Positions 1 to 4,999 of a stretch of 5,819 bases of DNA are shown one piece after another. The translations under genes were made by a program, and so were the position numbers. Numbering within the stretch: the stretch's first letter is position 1; the number at the start of each line of letters is the position of its first letter. Origin of the DNA: CAZVBV01 sp964509975 (GTDB lineage: Bacteria; Patescibacteriota; Gracilibacteria; UBA4473); the NCBI GenBank assembly GCA_964509975.1, contig CAZDZO010000037.1:1-5819 (forward strand), written 5' to 3'. The notes under the pieces were generated by a model. That model was not told the origin of the DNA. It made no database searches and saw only the letters and a list, made by a program, of their open reading frames with translations.

Positions 1-2
1 GG

Positions 3-1481
3 GAAGAAGTAGAAATAGAAGTTGATTTGCATCGAGGGTTGCCAGCATTCACTATCGTAGGATTGGCCGACACTGCAGTCCAAGAATCAAAAGAACGGGT
101 TCGCAGTGCAATCAAAAATTCGGGATTTACTTTCCCGAGAGGGCGAGTGTCGGTCAATCTTGCGCCTGCGGATTTGCGAAAAGGCGGTCCCAGATTCGAT
201 CTCCCGATAGCGTTAGGGATTCTTCATCGAACAGGGCAGATTCGTCTGCCTGATGATTGGGATGAAAAGATATTTGTGGGAGAATTGGGATTCGGGGGAG
301 AACTTCGTCCTATTACAGGCATCCTTCCTATCACTGCTAATTCCGCTGACAGAGGGTTTAAGGAAATCTATGTCCCGAAAGAAAATGCGAATGAGGCGAG
401 CGTAATTGAGGATATTTCAATTTTTCCTGTTTCTTCTTTGCAACAACTCTGTGACCATTTTATTGAAGCAAATGTAATAATACCCACTCCTCCAACAGAG
501 TTAAAAACCATCGATTATCCTCCCACGAGTGAACATGATATGGGGCACGTTCGAGGGCAGGAACATGCCAAACGAGCGCTCGAAATTGCCGCTGCTGGTG
601 GGCACAACATGCTAATGACTGGGCCTCCCGGGTCTGGAAAAAGTATGCTCGCTAAATCACTCGCTACTATTCTTCCCTCCCTCACCGTCGAAGAAGCGCT
701 TGAGATTACCAAAATTCATTCCATCGCCGGACTGGTTAATTCCAAAAATCCCGTTGTGCACCAACGTCCCTTTCGCTCCATCCATCACACGGCGTCAGGC
801 GTGGCTATCGTCGGAGGAGGGAATCCCCCGAGACCTGGGGAGATTTCACTCGCGCACAGGGGAGTTCTCTTCCTCGACGAATTTGCAGAGTTTCCCCAAA
901 AGACCCTTGAAGTTCTTCGCCAACCGCTTGAGGACGGCATTATTACCATTTCTCGTGCATCGGGGAGTTGTGCTTTTCCGGCAAAGATGATGCTCGTGGC
1001 GGCGATGAATCCGTGCCCGTGTGGATTCTTATCGGATCCTGTGAAGGATTGTGTGTGTGGGGGATTTCAACTTCAACGGTATCAAGGAAGAATTTCAGGA
1101 CCGCTTCTCGATCGGATCGATTTGCACGTGGAGGTGCCACGAATTCCTTTCGAAAAAATTTCAGACATGAAAGCAGGAGAGGATTCTTCCATCATTCGCA
1201 AACGAGTGCAAATAGCTCGAAAAAGTCAGCAAGAACGATTCCAATCGGAAGGCATCACGTCTAATGCGGAGATGACATCGCCACTTGTAAAAAAACACTG
1301 TCCTATTGGAGATGATGCACAAGAACTCTTGCGCTCCGCGATGAGTCAGATGAATCTGTCGGGGCGAGCGTTTTACCGTATTCTCAAATTGGCTCGCACG
1401 ATTGCGGATTTAGCAGAAAGTGAAAATATTGAACTCCCGCATGTGGCGGAAGCGATAGGGTATCGAGAACAGCAGGGGTGA
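3..1481 (+). CDS. comM: ComM/YifB family AAA+ ATPase (Mg-chelatase-like), 5'-truncated by window edge
   Basis: The reading frame is open from base 3 with family-like sequence (EEVEIEVDLHRGLPAFTIVG), so the true start lies left of the window. The TTG at 27 is only the first start-like codon, and roughly 20 N-terminal residues are missing. Order of domains: an N-terminal ChlI/Lon-protease-like S5 fold (to about base 430), an AAA+ module, and a C-terminal Mg-chelatase helical domain (about 1170-1475). Walker A GPPGSGKS is at 621-644 and Walker B VLFLDE at 864-881. The family cysteine cluster MNPCPCG followed by CVC lies near 1006-1060, then the RISGPLLDRIDLHVEV block with its arginine. In this family ComM is a hexameric helicase that promotes branch migration during integration of incoming single-stranded DNA in natural transformation; cytoplasmic. 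The length visible (492 codons) fits the usual ~500 residues. No U-tract terminator follows; the next gene begins 54 bases on in the same direction. Family assignment is secure; a competence role here is inferred. Confidence 0.95.
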   Translation, partial: EEVEIEVDLHRGLPAFTIVGLADTAVQESKERVRSAIKNSGFTFPRGRVSVNLAPADLRKGGPRFDLPIALGILHRTGQIRLPDDWDEKIFVGELGFGGELRPITGILPITANSADRGFKEIYVPKENANEASVIEDISIFPVSSLQQLCDHFIEANVIIPTPPTELKTIDYPPTSEHDMGHVRGQEHAKRALEIAAAGGHNMLMTGPPGSGKSMLAKSLATILPSLTVEEALEITKIHSIAGLVNSKNPVVHQRPFRSIHHTASGVAIVGGGNPPRPGEISLAHRGVLFLDEFAEFPQKTLEVLRQPLEDGIITISRASGSCAFPAKMMLVAAMNPCPCGFLSDPVKDCVCGGFQLQRYQGRISGPLLDRIDLHVEVPRIPFEKISDMKAGEDSSIIRKRVQIARKSQQERFQSEGITSNAEMTSPLVKKHCPIGDDAQELLRSAMSQMNLSGRAFYRILKLARTIADLAESENIELPHVAEAIGYREQQG

Positions 1482-1487
1482 GTATTT

Positions 1488-1523
1488 ATCATTGTAGTAG
1501 GCGCGGTCACGTGACCGCGCCTA
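1488..1523 (+). repeat. REP element (GTAG-type), copy 1, upstream of RAYT
   Basis: Bases 1498-1523 form a perfect 26-base palindrome with GC-rich arms GGCGCGGTCAC/GTGACCGCGCC (core 1500-1521) and CACGTG at the centre. Directly 5' is ATCATTGTAG (1488-1497). A conserved GTAG 5' of a GC-rich hairpin is the known hallmark of REPs recognised by RAYT proteins. It ends 12 bases before the RAYT start, as expected of a RAYT/REP pair. No T-run follows, so it is a poor intrinsic terminator for comM. The hairpin could affect translation of the RAYT message, which is inference. Confidence 0.8.
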
Positions 1524-1535
1524 TAGACTAATAAA

Positions 1536-2078
1536 ATGTATAAAAATTCACAAAAACGGATTATTGAAGAAGGGGATATATATTTCATTACTTGTGCAAC
1601 AAAAAATAGATACCCTTTTTTTAAAGAACGCTGGTTGTGCGAATTTTGGGTGCAAGAATTGGAACATTGTCGAGAATTAAAAAAATTTGAACTTCATGCA
1701 TTTTGTTTGTTGTTTGATCATTTTCATTTGTTAATTGAGCCTTGCGGAGAAAATAATATTTCAGAAATTATGAGGTCTTTTAAAACGAATTTTTCCAGGG
1801 ATGTGAACGTGCTTCTTGGGTACACACCGAAGGCGAGGTCGCGCGACCTCGCCTACAATGATTTATCACGTGACCGCGCCTGCGGAGATTGGATTAAAAA
1901 ATGGGAAAAATATGGAAAGGGTACTCCAAAATTTCAATGGCAAAAATCATTTCATGATCATGTTATTCGTGATGATCGAGATTTAGAAAACCATTTTTAT
2001 TACACAGAACTCAATTTTCTTAAACACGGACTTCCAGATGATTGGAGATATTCATCATATCGAGAGAAGCAAGGTTGA
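1536..2078 (+). CDS. REP-associated tyrosine transposase (RAYT, Y1/HUH family)
   Basis: The 180-residue protein is a Y1-type HUH endonuclease of the TnpA_REP class. These nick REP hairpins through a 5'-phosphotyrosine and are thought to spread or process REPs. The HUH motif is DHFHLL with H62 and H64. The C-terminal block (WQKSFHDHVIRD then HFYYTELNFLKHG, residues 135-165) aligns with the RAYT signature HVDYIYINPVKHG of E. coli RayT, which places the catalytic tyrosine at Y156. The usual NP after it is NF here. The ending DWRYSSY is also typical, so the gene looks complete. Start ATG 1536 is preceded by an A-rich leader with no Shine-Dalgarno site; no separate promoter is evident, so read-through from comM is likely. 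Oddity: residues 99-116 are encoded by REP DNA (copies 2 and 3), lengthening the linker between the HUH motif and the tyrosine helix. Base composition is more AT-rich than in comM, which may indicate transfer. Confidence 0.9.
   Translation: MYKNSQKRIIEEGDIYFITCATKNRYPFFKERWLCEFWVQELEHCRELKKFELHAFCLLFDHFHLLIEPCGENNISEIMRSFKTNFSRDVNVLLGYTPKARSRDLAYNDLSRDRACGDWIKKWEKYGKGTPKFQWQKSFHDHVIRDDRDLENHFYYTELNFLKHGLPDDWRYSSYREKQG
1831..1862 (-). repeat. REP element copy 2, inside the RAYT coding sequence
   Basis: Bases 1831-1854 are a perfect 24-base palindrome with arms AGGCGAGGTCGC/GCGACCTCGCCT. On the minus strand it is preceded by ATCATTGTAG (complement of 1853-1862), exactly the 10 bases that precede copy 1, so it is the same element in inverted orientation. 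It differs from copy 1 at two positions per arm, each compensated in the other arm. It is read in frame as K99 to D109 of the transposase. Confidence 0.8.
1866..1884 (-). repeat. Partial REP element copy 3, inside the RAYT coding sequence
   Basis: TCACGTGACCGCGCCT (1866-1881) is identical over 16 bases to one arm plus the centre of copy 1 (1507-1522). The other arm is missing, replaced by the tail of copy 2. On the minus strand it is preceded by GCAG, one base different from GTAG, so copies 3 and 2 would be direct repeats on that strand, like a small cluster of REPs. Confidence 0.65.
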
Positions 2079-2102
2079 CAATATCCTTAGAAGTGATAAA
2101 AT
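2075..2102 (+). promoter_or_regulatory. Sigma70-type promoter for the 112-aa gene
   Basis: A perfect -35 TTGACA (2075-2080) overlaps the RAYT stop codon. A 16-base spacer separates it from the -10 TAAAAT (2097-2102, 5 of 6 consensus). Transcription would start near 2109, leaving a leader of about 117 bases before ATG 2226. Position and direction fit the downstream gene; untested. Confidence 0.6.
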
Positions 2103-2167
2103 TTATTTCGTGCAATAATTCATAAAGCATTATCGCCAATATTTGTTCTTTTATACGCTCTTGAAAA

Positions 2168-2214
2168 TATTGTTCCTGAATGAGTGCATTCTGTGCATTT
2201 TTGCAGGAACAATA
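2168..2214 (+). promoter_or_regulatory. Inverted repeat / stem-loop in the leader of the 112-aa gene
   Basis: TATTGTTCCTG (2168-2178) and its exact complement CAGGAACAATA (2204-2214) make an 11-bp stem with a 25-base loop. The loop contains GTGCATT and then TGTGCATTT, a short direct repeat. The element ends 11 bases before ATG 2226. It could be an operator for a dimeric regulator or an RNA hairpin controlling translation; there is no T-run, so it is not an attenuator of the usual kind. Confidence 0.5.
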
Positions 2215-2225
2215 AATATATAATT

Positions 2226-2564
2226 ATGGCCGAACTTAGTATCAAGGGGGGACTTTTAGTAAAAAACACCCCTCCAAGAAATGGACAGAAACCATTTCAA
2301 ACTTCCTATTGCCAGGTAGTAAATATCTATCAGGTGATAATAGCAAACAATACTACCCTTCAAATATGGGTAAAAGATGCAAAAGAAGAGAGAATTGAAA
2401 TCATGTTTGATTCTTTAAACTTTGTTCAGATGGGATTTGAATTCCTCAAGAAAAGATGCCAGAACATTACAGAGGTTAAAAAAAATTTCTTTCGAGGAAA
2501 TTCGTTTTATCTTAATGAGAGCGAAAAAGAAAAAGTATCAACAGGATCCTGCCCACTGCGGTAG
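2226..2564 (+). CDS. Hypothetical protein, 112 aa, family not recognised
   Basis: I do not recognise this family. The ATG at 2226 (MAELSIKGG) is preferred over the GTG at 2184, which lies inside the loop of the leader stem-loop; neither has a proper Shine-Dalgarno site (AGGAA at 2205-2209 is 16 bases from the ATG). The protein is soluble-looking: no signal peptide or membrane segment. An N-terminal half that looks beta-rich (CQVVNIYQVIIANN, TTLQIWVKDAKEERIEIMF) is followed by a probable helix (LNFVQMGFEFLKKRCQN) and a basic, charged tail (EVKKNFFRGN, NESEKEK). Two cysteines (C43 and C92 counted from this start) do not form a metal motif. Support for its being a real gene: its own promoter, a structured leader, and an intrinsic terminator that overlaps its last codons. 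It stands alone, between the RAYT and a convergent trxB. Confidence 0.65.
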   Translation: MAELSIKGGLLVKNTPPRNGQKPFQTSYCQVVNIYQVIIANNTTLQIWVKDAKEERIEIMFDSLNFVQMGFEFLKKRCQNITEVKKNFFRGNSFYLNESEKEKVSTGSCPLR

Positions 2565-2575
2565 GATCTTTTTTT
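2543..2575 (+). terminator. Intrinsic terminator overlapping the end of the 112-aa gene
   Basis: The stem is GATCCTGCC (2545-2553) with GGTAGGATC (2560-2568), one G-T pair and a six-base loop, extended by a G-T and an A-T pair at the base. It is followed by seven T (2569-2575). The stop codon TAG (2562-2564) lies in the descending arm, so the last residues (STGSCPLR) are encoded by the terminator itself. Confidence 0.8.
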
Positions 2576-2603
2576 AGATGGATGAGATTTTATTATTAAT
2601 AAT

Positions 2604-2638
2604 GGATCCCAGACATCCCTCCGGGATTTTGGGATGAC
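2604..2638. repeat. REP-like imperfect stem-loop between convergent genes
   Basis: ATCCCA (2606-2611) pairs with TGGGAT (2630-2635). Inside it ATCCC (2615-2619) pairs with GGGAT (2623-2627) around a 3-base loop. GGATCCC at the left and GGGATGAC at the right resemble a common class of dispersed bacterial stem-loop repeats. No T-run follows on either strand, so it is not a clear terminator for trxB, though it may stabilise transcript 3' ends. Confidence 0.45.
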
Positions 2639-2661
2639 GGGAGAGGGGAAATCAAAAATAA

Positions 2662-3594
2662 TTATTCCTTCTCTGCCAAATATCGTTCCGCTTCTAACCC
2701 CGCCATACATCCGTATCCGCTAGCTGTAATGGCTTGCCGGTAATGCCAATCAGAGCAGTCTCCAGCAATGAAGATAGACGGTACTTTTGAATGTGTGTTG
2801 TTTTCCACTTTCAAATATTTATTGTCGTGTAAATCAAGCTGTCCTTCAAAAATTCCAGTGTTCGGGTTGTGTCCAATAGCCATAAAGAGCCCGTCGATTT
2901 TCAATTCAGAAGTCTCCTTCGTATCAGAGTTCGTCAGCTCCACAGATTCCAATTTCATATCACCTCGTAGGTCTGTCACGTTCTCACTAAAAATCATTTC
3001 AATCTTTTCATTTTCCAAAACTCTCTGTTGCATGGGTTTACTCGCTCTCATTTTTTCCTGCGGTCCTCGGTAGATTTGGTACACCTTGCTTGCAAATCGA
3101 GTGAGGAACATTGCCTCTTCGCACGCACTGTCACCACCACCCACAACTGCTACAACCTTGTCTCGGAAGAATGCTCCATCACAGGTCGCACAGGCTGTGT
3201 ATCCTTTTCCCCAGAACTTTTCTTCTCCTTTATTCAGTCCCAACCACCGAGCACTCGCGCCCGTGGCAACGATTACAGACTCAGCAGAATATTCCTCCTC
3301 TCCACTCCAGAGTTTTAAATTGTTCGCATCGGAAAAATCAACACGGTCAATTTTCTTAAACTCTGTTCGTGCGCCAAACGATTTGGCTTGTTCGCGCATC
3401 CGATTCATCAATACTGGTCCGGTAGTTCCTTTCCCAACTCCTGGAAAGTTCTCAATCTCAGTCGTTCCCATAAGTTGACCTCCTGGCTCTTCTCCTTCAA
3501 AAATTAACGGCTTCAATTCTGCACGAGCAGTATAAATACCAGCCGTAAGTCCAGCTGGACCCGATCCGATGATGATAAGTTTTTCTTTTTGCAT
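2662..3594 (-). CDS. trxB: Thioredoxin reductase (NADPH/NADH-dependent flavoprotein)
   Basis: 310 residues, the usual length for low-molecular-weight thioredoxin reductase, which passes electrons from a pyridine nucleotide through FAD to a CxxC pair and then to thioredoxin; cytoplasmic homodimer. Visible in order: FAD-binding GSGPAG (10-15), the PGGQL segment (37-41), redox-active CATCD with C135 and C138, NADP-binding GGGDSA (152-157), and C-terminal FAD-contacting AGDC (277-280) with YRQAITASGYGCMAG. The NADPH 2'-phosphate motif, usually HRRDEFRASK, reads YRGPQEKMRASK (175-186): His is Tyr, the second Arg is Gly, and two residues are inserted. NADPH preference is therefore uncertain. ATG start is next to an A-rich leader without Shine-Dalgarno. 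It diverges from mscS. The peroxiredoxin about 2 kb away is a natural end user through thioredoxin. Confidence 0.95.
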   Translation of the reverse strand: MQKEKLIIIGSGPAGLTAGIYTARAELKPLIFEGEEPGGQLMGTTEIENFPGVGKGTTGPVLMNRMREQAKSFGARTEFKKIDRVDFSDANNLKLWSGEEEYSAESVIVATGASARWLGLNKGEEKFWGKGYTACATCDGAFFRDKVVAVVGGGDSACEEAMFLTRFASKVYQIYRGPQEKMRASKPMQQRVLENEKIEMIFSENVTDLRGDMKLESVELTNSDTKETSELKIDGLFMAIGHNPNTGIFEGQLDLHDNKYLKVENNTHSKVPSIFIAGDCSDWHYRQAITASGYGCMAGLEAERYLAEKE

Positions 3595-3605
3595 TTAGTT
3601 GCAGT

Positions 3606-3633
3606 TTGTTACAATTCAGGACGAAAATATTAT
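3606..3633 (+). promoter_or_regulatory. Putative promoter for mscS in the divergent intergenic region
   Basis: TTGTTA (3606-3611, 4 of 6) and TATTAT (3628-3633, 5 of 6) are separated by 16 bases; the start would fall near 3640, about 17 bases before ATG 3657. On the minus strand GATAAT (3630-3635) overlaps the same -10 and could serve trxB, but with no good -35. Within 62 bases the two genes would have to share or compete for polymerase. Confidence 0.4.
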
Positions 3634-3656
3634 CACCTTCTTAAAAAAAAATAAAC

Positions 3657-4727
3657 ATGGAAATCATCGAGACACTATTACTAGGGGATTTATGGGAAAC
3701 AGTTATCTTAGGAAATACAGTTGGAGAAATTGTTATCGCGATATGTACATTCTTCTTTGTACTGATTGGTATTCGGATACTCAGAACAGTGGTGTTTCGG
3801 CGATTAGAAAAATTAACAGAAAAAACAGAAACAGATATCGATGACCAACTTTTCAAGATGCTCGAGAATATTTCAAGGTTATTTTTCTGGTTTTTGGCAT
3901 TTTATATAACGGTCAAAATGTTGAAAACCAATAGTCGATTTGAAACAGTTCTTGATGGAATTTTCCTTGTTTTGATTGTATTTGAAGCTATTAAAATTGC
4001 GCAGAGTTTGATCAACTACGCATTTATGAAATCAGGACGAAGGGATGAAACGGTGCTCAATGGGGTACGACTTGTTGCCAAAATAATTCTCTGGAGCATT
4101 GGACTATTGCTCATTCTTTCGAACCTTGGGTTTGATATTTCCACGCTTGCAGCATCACTTGGAATTGGAGGTATTGCGATCGCGTTGGCGGCACAGAATA
4201 TTTTGGGAGATCTTTTTGCGTCTTTTACCATTTACTTCGATAAAACCTTCAAAATTGGGGATTATGTTGTGATAGGTTCTATTTCGGATGGAGAAAACAA
4301 AGGAGTTGTTCAGCATATTGGACTTAAAAGTACACGGATTAAAACGTTGCAGGGAGAAGAACTTATTGTGAGTAATAAATTGTTAACAGAAACGCGTATT
4401 CAAAATTTTAAAAAAATGAAGCGACGGCGAGTGGATATTGACTTTGGTATTGAGTACGGGACTCCAACAGAGAAAATGAAAAAAATTCCGGAAATTATTC
4501 AAAAAATTGTAGATAAAGAAAAATTGGCAGAATACGGACGAACACACTTTTATGAGTTTGGAGCGTTTAGTTTAAATTATAAACTCATGTTTCACGCGAC
4601 AACTGGAGATTATAATGACTACCTTGATACACGACAAAATATTAGCCTGGGGATCAAAGAAGCCTTTGAGAAGGAAGGCATTAGTATGGCCTTTCCAACT
4701 CAAACGTTGATTATGAAGAAGGATTAA
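3657..4727 (+). CDS. MscS-family small-conductance mechanosensitive channel
   Basis: 356 residues, somewhat longer than E. coli MscS (286) because of extra N-terminal helices. Hydrophobic segments at about 23-46, 73-90, 97-121 and 137-158 precede the pore helix segment at about 160-194, which contains the family core SLGIGGIAIALAAQNILGD rich in Gly and Ala. Then come the beta domain (FKIGDYVVIGSI through IVSNKLL, about 198-243) and an alpha/beta cytoplasmic C-terminal domain (FGIEYGTP onward, with DTRQNISLGIKEAFEKEGI near the end). Such channels sit in the inner membrane as heptamers and open under membrane tension to release solutes at osmotic downshock. The beta domain carries a short charged insert (SDGENKG, 210-216). 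ATG 3657 has an A-rich leader and no Shine-Dalgarno site. No terminator is visible after the stop; a run of nine G follows directly. Confidence 0.93.
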   Translation: MEIIETLLLGDLWETVILGNTVGEIVIAICTFFFVLIGIRILRTVVFRRLEKLTEKTETDIDDQLFKMLENISRLFFWFLAFYITVKMLKTNSRFETVLDGIFLVLIVFEAIKIAQSLINYAFMKSGRRDETVLNGVRLVAKIILWSIGLLLILSNLGFDISTLAASLGIGGIAIALAAQNILGDLFASFTIYFDKTFKIGDYVVIGSISDGENKGVVQHIGLKSTRIKTLQGEELIVSNKLLTETRIQNFKKMKRRRVDIDFGIEYGTPTEKMKKIPEIIQKIVDKEKLAEYGRTHFYEFGAFSLNYKLMFHATTGDYNDYLDTRQNISLGIKEAFEKEGISMAFPTQTLIMKKD

Positions 4728-4735
4728 GGGGGGGG

Positions 4736-4767
4736 GTTAAAAAGTCCAAGAGTTAAAAAGTAGGGAG
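4736..4767 (+). repeat. Octamer-period tandem array A
   Basis: Four consecutive 8-base units each begin with GT: GTTAAAAA, GTCCAAGA, GTTAAAAA, GTAGGGAG. The first and third are identical. Confidence 0.55.
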
Positions 4768-4808
4768 CAGCCATGTTTGTTTCTTTTATAAAATCCCCAT
4801 AACCCCTA

Positions 4809-4837
4809 ATTATACCACATATCCCGCAAAAAAGCAA
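4809..4837 (-). promoter_or_regulatory. Orphan minus-strand promoter pointing towards the 3' end of mscS
   Basis: On the minus strand TTGCTT (complement of 4832-4837) lies 17 bases before a perfect TATAAT (complement of 4809-4814), itself preceded by TGG. Transcription would begin near 4802 and run leftwards over the array and into mscS in antisense. The only reading frame just downstream is 16 codons (4724-4774), too short to credit. Confidence 0.5.
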
Positions 4838-4888
4838 GTGTTTTTGAGTCTATAACAAGGGAAAGTCTATTGGTCGATGAGTCTGCAA

Positions 4889-4928
4889 GTTGAAGAGTGA
4901 AAGAGTTTGAAAATATTAAAGTAGGGAA
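4889..4928 (+). repeat. Octamer-period tandem array B
   Basis: Units GTTGAAGA, GTGAAAGA, GTTTGAAA, ATATTAAA, GTAGGGAA run in 8-base register. The last unit matches the last unit of array A (GTAGGGAG), so both look like diverged copies of one repeat flanking the 121 bases between. Confidence 0.5.
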
Positions 4929-4938
4929 ATACTGAAGT

Positions 4939-4958
4939 CTCACGACTAAAGCCGTGGG
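4939..4958 (-). mobile_element. Solo IS200/IS605-type end hairpin (remnant or MITE-like)
   Basis: On the minus strand CACGGC and GTCGTG pair around TTTA (4941-4956) with one G-U pair, with two more pairs outside. The wording CCCACGGCTTTAGTCGTG resembles hairpins at the ends of IS200/IS605-family elements. No transposase or TnpB is next to it. It lies downstream of the peroxiredoxin stop on its strand and might also stabilise that transcript. No T-run follows. Confidence 0.4.
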
Positions 4959-4976
4959 TTGCCAATACTATTAATT

Positions 4977-4997
4977 ATAAACTGTTAACTATTAACT
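4977..4997 (+). repeat. Heptamer tandem array downstream of the peroxiredoxin
   Basis: Three consecutive 7-base units: ATAAACT, GTTAACT, ATTAACT (consensus RTWAACT). They end 2 bases before the stop codon of the minus-strand peroxiredoxin. Confidence 0.55.
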
Positions 4998-4999
4998 CA

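Larger units (their letters stand above)
4728..4999. other. 272-base intergenic region rich in short repeats
   Basis: No gene is seen here. In order it contains nine G (4728-4736), an octamer-period array (4736-4767), a minus-strand promoter (4809-4837), a second octamer-period array ending in the same GTAGGGA (4889-4928), an IS200/IS605-like hairpin (4939-4958), and a heptamer array (4977-4997) that abuts the peroxiredoxin stop codon. Confidence 0.7.

Noticed and set aside
27..29. TTG at 27 as the real start of comM
   Set aside because: Family-like sequence (EVEIEVD) continues in frame upstream to the window edge, so the gene is truncated there.
2219..2224. Perfect TATAAT just before ATG 2226 as the promoter
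   Set aside because: No -35 at a usable distance, and the transcript would begin inside the coding sequence.
2184..2225. GTG start giving a 126-aa version of the unknown protein
   Set aside because: It lies within the loop of the leader inverted repeat, has no ribosome site, and adds a 14-residue extension without support; ATG 2226 is preferred.
2604..2638. Terminator for trxB
   Set aside because: On the minus strand the stem is not followed by a T-run, and the stem is interrupted; kept as a repeat instead.
2507..2710. 67-aa minus-strand frame between the unknown gene and trxB
   Set aside because: It runs through the terminator and the stem-loop repeat and has no promoter or recognisable sequence.
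3086..3478. 130-aa frame antisense to trxB, and other frames antisense to trxB
   Set aside because: Low-complexity translations with no domain, opposite a well-supported gene; shadows.
4724..4774. 16-codon minus-strand frame after the orphan promoter
   Set aside because: Too short, encoded largely by the octamer array and the G run; no evidence it is translated.
4736..4928. CRISPR array
   Set aside because: The repeats are 8 bases long and degenerate, with no spacers of uniform length and no cas genes.
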